Source: Nocardia sp. CY41
GTDB lineage: Bacteria; Actinomycetota; Actinomycetes; Mycobacteriales; Mycobacteriaceae
Assembly (NCBI RefSeq): GCF_009829325.1
Contig: NZ_VUOS01000018.1
Coordinates: forward strand, 184,092 to 248,091
Direction: 5' to 3'
DNA: 64,000 nt
In this document: piece after piece, positions 61,246-64,000 of the stretch
How the letters are laid out: each line of letters begins with the position of its first letter
Numbering within the stretch: the first letter of the stretch is position 1
Position numbers and translations under genes: made by a program
The notes under the pieces: model-generated
What the model saw: the letters and a program-made list of their open reading frames with translations, nothing else
Databases searched by the model: none
What the model was told of the DNA's origin: nothing

Positions 61246-62514
61246 TCAGCGGCCGTGCAGCCAGCTCTCCTTCAGTTTCCAGTGGTTGTCCCACCACGCC
61301 TGGACGGCCGCGGGGTCGGCGTTCCACGGCGGCGGCGGAGATTCGCCGGGGAAGAGGTAGGTGTCATCGGGGACCGCGGCGGTGGTCGGCGACGGGCCGG
61401 GCGGTTCGGGCGAATATGTGGTGGTGGTCGGCCGGTGCCGCTCCTGTGAAGGTTGCGGCTCGACCTGCGGTGGGACCGGAGCAGGCGGCAGGGGTTGCGC
61501 GGCCGGCGCTTGCGCCTGGTCGTCGAGGGGGTACGGCCCTGGCGCAGGTGGCACGGGCGGTCCAGGATACGGCTCGGGAGGGGCTGCTGGGCCGGGCAGA
61601 ACGGCGATCGGGGCTTGCTCGCCCGCGGCGGCAGGTGGGGCCGCCGCCGGATTCGGGACGACGGGCTGGGCGGCGGAGATCGGCGCCTGCACGGGACCGC
61701 GGACCTCGGCGTCGGCCGGTCGGCCCTCCCGTGCTTGTGCGACCGCGATCGCCGCTCCGCCCAGTACTGCGGCCGCGGCCGCTCCGGCGAGAATGACGCG
61801 TCCGGGATGCCGGCGATCCGACGTCGCCGGTGCCGCCGATGTACTCCGGAACGGAGCCGCGGCGACCAAGGCCGCGCCGTAGGCGGCAGCGTTGGCATGG
61901 TCGGGCGCCACGATGACCGGTGCGGCGAGTCCGCGCCGCACCGCGGCCACGACGTCCGGGTTTCCCGCCGAGCAGCCACAGAGAACCACCGCATCCGGCG
62001 ACAGCTCGGCCGCCACCAGCGCGGGCCGGATCCGGTCGATCGCCGACTCCGCGGTATCGGCGTCGACGACACCGGACGACCACGCGCCGGAGGTGCGGAT
62101 CTGGTGGCGATCCGGGCCGGTGACGAGATACGACGTGTGGTATCCGACGACCTCCAGCGCCAGCAGGGTGTCGTACCGCGCCACGTCCGGGAAGTCCTGG
62201 AGCAGCGCCAGCAGCGCTGTTTTCGTCGAGACGAGCGACGATGATCGCCACGACACCGATGACAGTTGCGAGACAATTGCCCGCCGCTCGGCCACCGTCC
62301 GGTAGGCCACGGCTACGTCATCGATTTCGGTACCGGCCCCGGCTTCGTGCGTCAACGCGTCGAGCGCGGCGGCCACCGCGGCGGCGGTCGAGTGTTCGAC
62401 CGGCTGTTCGACGTTCCGCAGCACGTCCGGCCGGGTACCCCGTGGCGCCGTCGACGCGAGCATCACGCCACGCACCACGGCCTGTTCAGCTGATATTCCG
62501 ACTGTGGCCCTCAT
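61246..62514 (-). CDS. Actin/Hsp70-fold membrane protein with Pro-rich tail (DUF7159-like)
   Basis: A 422-residue protein. Residues 1-220 show an actin-like ATPase-related fold typical of mycobacterial and nocardial DUF7159 proteins: MRATVGISAEQAVVRGVMLA, TLLALEVVGYHTSYLVTG, AVVLCGCSAGNPDVVAAVRR. The phosphate loops are degenerate, so ATP use is uncertain. One membrane helix (residues 239-259, VILAGAAAAAVLGGAAIAVA) follows, then a long Pro/Ala/Gln-rich tail (PPEPYPGPPVPPAPGPYP) and a W-rich end. ATG 62514 with AGAGGTGATC upstream is chosen. A cell-envelope role is inferred. Confidence 0.82.
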   Translation of the reverse strand: MRATVGISAEQAVVRGVMLASTAPRGTRPDVLRNVEQPVEHSTAAAVAAALDALTHEAGAGTEIDDVAVAYRTVAERRAIVSQLSSVSWRSSSLVSTKTALLALLQDFPDVARYDTLLALEVVGYHTSYLVTGPDRHQIRTSGAWSSGVVDADTAESAIDRIRPALVAAELSPDAVVLCGCSAGNPDVVAAVRRGLAAPVIVAPDHANAAAYGAALVAAAPFRSTSAAPATSDRRHPGRVILAGAAAAAVLGGAAIAVAQAREGRPADAEVRGPVQAPISAAQPVVPNPAAAPPAAAGEQAPIAVLPGPAAPPEPYPGPPVPPAPGPYPLDDQAQAPAAQPLPPAPVPPQVEPQPSQERHRPTTTTYSPEPPGPSPTTAAVPDDTYLFPGESPPPPWNADPAAVQAWWDNHWKLKESWLHGR

Positions 62515-63264
62515 GAGATCACCTCTGCTCGACCGGTCTCGGACGGGATTCGTCACCGCGGCCGCCGACGATCGGTCCGGGTTCGGATCCGGGCCACACG
62601 CTCGCCGAACGCCCGCCGCACGAGATGACGCTGTCGAAGACCACGAGGGCAAGCCCTGACCGGTAGGTGCGGGCGTGCTCAGAGGTGCCTGGCCTCCTCG
62701 GCGCCGCTGGTAGATGCCACGTGTTAGCTAACGATCAGAATACGTCTGTTCCCGCGGTCCGGATACGGCTTCGAGGCAGCGTCGCGCGGGATGCGACAAC
62801 AATCTCGGCGAAATGACTTACCGCCTTCGTGCAACGACCGGCGAAGTTCACGGTGCGATCGGCCTGGGCGGACTGGGAGACCTTCTGTGGTCGGCCGCGG
62901 ATGCCCCGGAATCGGGTGCTGCTTCCCGGCCGACACCGCGGTGTGGACGGCGGCGAACGACCCTGACACCGGGACCGTGCCGCCTTCGGGTCCGCGGGGA
63001 AGTGAGCGGTGTTCATTCGTCGGCCGGGTCGTAGGCCCTGGGCGACCGGACCCGCCACCGTCGTGCCGGGCTCCGCCGTGGCGGCCACGCTGCGTCGGCC
63101 CCGGTTGGTCCCCCGGATTGTTGCCTCGACTACGCCGCGACTCCGGCAAATATTGCGATGGGCGTCGAGACCCCGCAGTTCAGCCTGTCCCTGCGCCACC
63201 CTCGGCCCGCCCTGCACCGAAGCAGCAGCCCGAAGGCGAGACCCCGATGACCGCCGCCCTGGGA
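62515..63264. other. Gene-free stretch
   Basis: 750 bases upstream of the actin-fold gene. Several frames are open by chance of high GC, but none has a domain or convincing bias. The only element noted is a perfect 10-bp palindrome, GTTAGCTAAC, at 62723-62732. Confidence 0.45.
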
Positions 63265-64000
63265 TCAGCCGGCAGGCGGCGGTTGCGGTGGGGCCGGGAG
63301 CGGGATGACGATGCCGAACGGCAGGGTGATCCCGGGCGGCGGCGTCGGCGCGGGCGCGGCATCGGGAACCGGTTCGGGTTCGGGTTCCGGCGCGGGCGGT
63401 GTGGTGACGGCTGGTTCGGGGTTACGCGGTTCGGGCTTGCGCGGTTCGGCTTCCTGCTCCTGCGCGCCAGTTACCGGGCCGGTGGCGGCGTCCGTCTCGG
63501 GTTGCGCGCATTCGGCCACTCGGGCGTCGGCGGGTGCGGCGCCGCTGTCCGGATTGCCGGACGCATCGGGGCTGTTCGCGCCGGGATTCGGTAGCTGCCA
63601 GGGCGCCGCGCCGTAGGGTTGGCCCGGCACGAGCGGTATGCGCGCGATGCCGGGCTGCCCCGGTTGTGGCATCGGCGCGGGAACCGGTTGGGCGACACAG
63701 GGATTCACCGGCGCTGGCGGCGGGCAGAAGATTCCGCACGGAATCGGTGGAAGGCCCGGGATGGTGATCATCACCTGCGTCGGCGGCTGCTGCTGCGGCG
63801 CGGGCACGCGCGGCGACTCGACCGGTGCAGGCGCCGCCGTGGTCACCGCCGTCATCTCCGAACCAGGACCCACCGGCGAGAGCGTGCCCGGTGCCACCAG
63901 ATCCGGCGAGATCCGCACCTGCGTCGGCGAACCCCCCGTCCGATACGCCGCCGACCAACTCAGCACATTCGCCGCGTACGCCATCGAGTTGTTGTACCGC
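63265..64000 (-). CDS. Lytic transglycosylase, C-terminal part (5' end outside window)
   Basis: The minus frame is open at the window edge and ends at 63265; about 245 residues are visible. It begins RYNNSMAYAANVLSWSAAYR, the YNNS...Y end of the catalytic domain of MltB-like/SLT lytic transglycosylases (the family pattern in Nocardia is AILxYNNSMAYVxxVLxWA). The remainder is a Pro/Ala-rich secreted tail with IPGLPPIPCGIFCPPPAPVN (paired Cys), NPCVAQPVPAPMPQPG and an acidic EPEPEPVPDAAP stretch. It cleaves peptidoglycan glycan strands outside the membrane; the signal peptide lies beyond the window. Confidence 0.75.
   Translation of the reverse strand, partial: RYNNSMAYAANVLSWSAAYRTGGSPTQVRISPDLVAPGTLSPVGPGSEMTAVTTAAPAPVESPRVPAPQQQPPTQVMITIPGLPPIPCGIFCPPPAPVNPCVAQPVPAPMPQPGQPGIARIPLVPGQPYGAAPWQLPNPGANSPDASGNPDSGAAPADARVAECAQPETDAATGPVTGAQEQEAEPRKPEPRNPEPAVTTPPAPEPEPEPVPDAAPAPTPPPGITLPFGIVIPLPAPPQPPPAG

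Noticed and set aside
62735..63217. Minus-strand 160-codon frame before the actin-fold gene
   Set aside because: Low-complexity Arg/Gly composition, competing open frames on both strands and no domain.
61361..63616. Gly/Ser-rich plus-strand frames that look like repeat proteins
   Set aside because: They are reverse images of the Pro/Ala-rich tails of the minus-strand actin-fold and transglycosylase genes.
1..64000. CRISPR array or tandem repeat block
   Set aside because: No regularly spaced repeats were seen at any scale apart from the 17-bp pair at 34745 and 34787.

Overview
The window is high-GC actinobacterial DNA, most likely from Nocardia or a close mycolic-acid relative. The evidence is very high third-position GC, frequent GTG starts, Tat signal peptides, several MSMEG-type protein families known from mycobacteria, a mycobacterial-style actin-fold protein with a proline-rich tail, and a proline-tailed lytic transglycosylase. 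The assignment is inferred from protein families; no rRNA or other phylogenetic marker is present.

Layout. Bases 1-5.5 kb carry a possible envelope-lipid or glycoside group: a partial thioester-reductase-like protein, an alpha/beta hydrolase, a glycosyltransferase, a Gfo/Idh/MocA dehydrogenase and a TetR regulator. The TetR gene diverges from a flavoprotein pair (5.65-8.84 kb) across a perfect 17-bp palindrome. The second flavoprotein has an in-frame TGA between its Tat signal and its FAD domain. From 8.9 to 19.6 kb are a hydrolase, a truncated TerD protein, a DUF7144 membrane protein, a large LuxR-type regulator, a PhoD phosphatase, a membrane metallophosphoesterase behind an orphan trpB, a serine hydrolase and a small membrane protein. 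From 19.7 to 31.9 kb the DNA is patchy: hypothetical genes (one a HEAT protein), DoxX, a decayed WD40 gene, a low-GC DUF6294-like gene, a hydrolase-DUF6817 fusion divergent from TetR, and a DEAD-box helicase. A selenium-binding-protein (methanethiol oxidase) gene with a hairpin-rich leader follows at 32.2 kb, then insertion-sequence and gene debris.

The most distinctive system is at 34.86-42.42 kb: an eight-gene, tightly coupled operon of the MSMEG_0565-0572 / Nit1C type. It holds an Sll0783-like protein, a radical SAM enzyme, a GNAT-AIR synthase fusion, a nitrilase, an MSMEG_0570-like protein, a flavin oxidoreductase, a second nitrilase-fold protein and a glycosyltransferase. The canonical nitrilase is frameshifted near its C-terminus. 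The second nitrilase-fold protein is intact but has lost the catalytic Glu and Cys. Two near-identical 17-bp repeats matching the GlnR AC-n9-AC pattern lie upstream, 42 bp apart, and a 37-codon ORF follows the last gene.

From 42.7 to 60.6 kb there are regulator/enzyme pairs (HxlR/quinone oxidoreductase, WYL/VOC, HxlR/NmrA, TetR/flavin amine oxidase, MmyB/SDR), several with clear palindromes between them. They are interspersed with remnants: a disulfide reductase, a Tn3-type transposase tail, a type-37 polymorphic toxin tail with a broken immunity gene beside a SUFU-fold protein, and a serine resolvase. The window ends with an actin-fold membrane protein and the 3' end of a lytic transglycosylase. 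No rRNA, tRNA or CRISPR array was seen.
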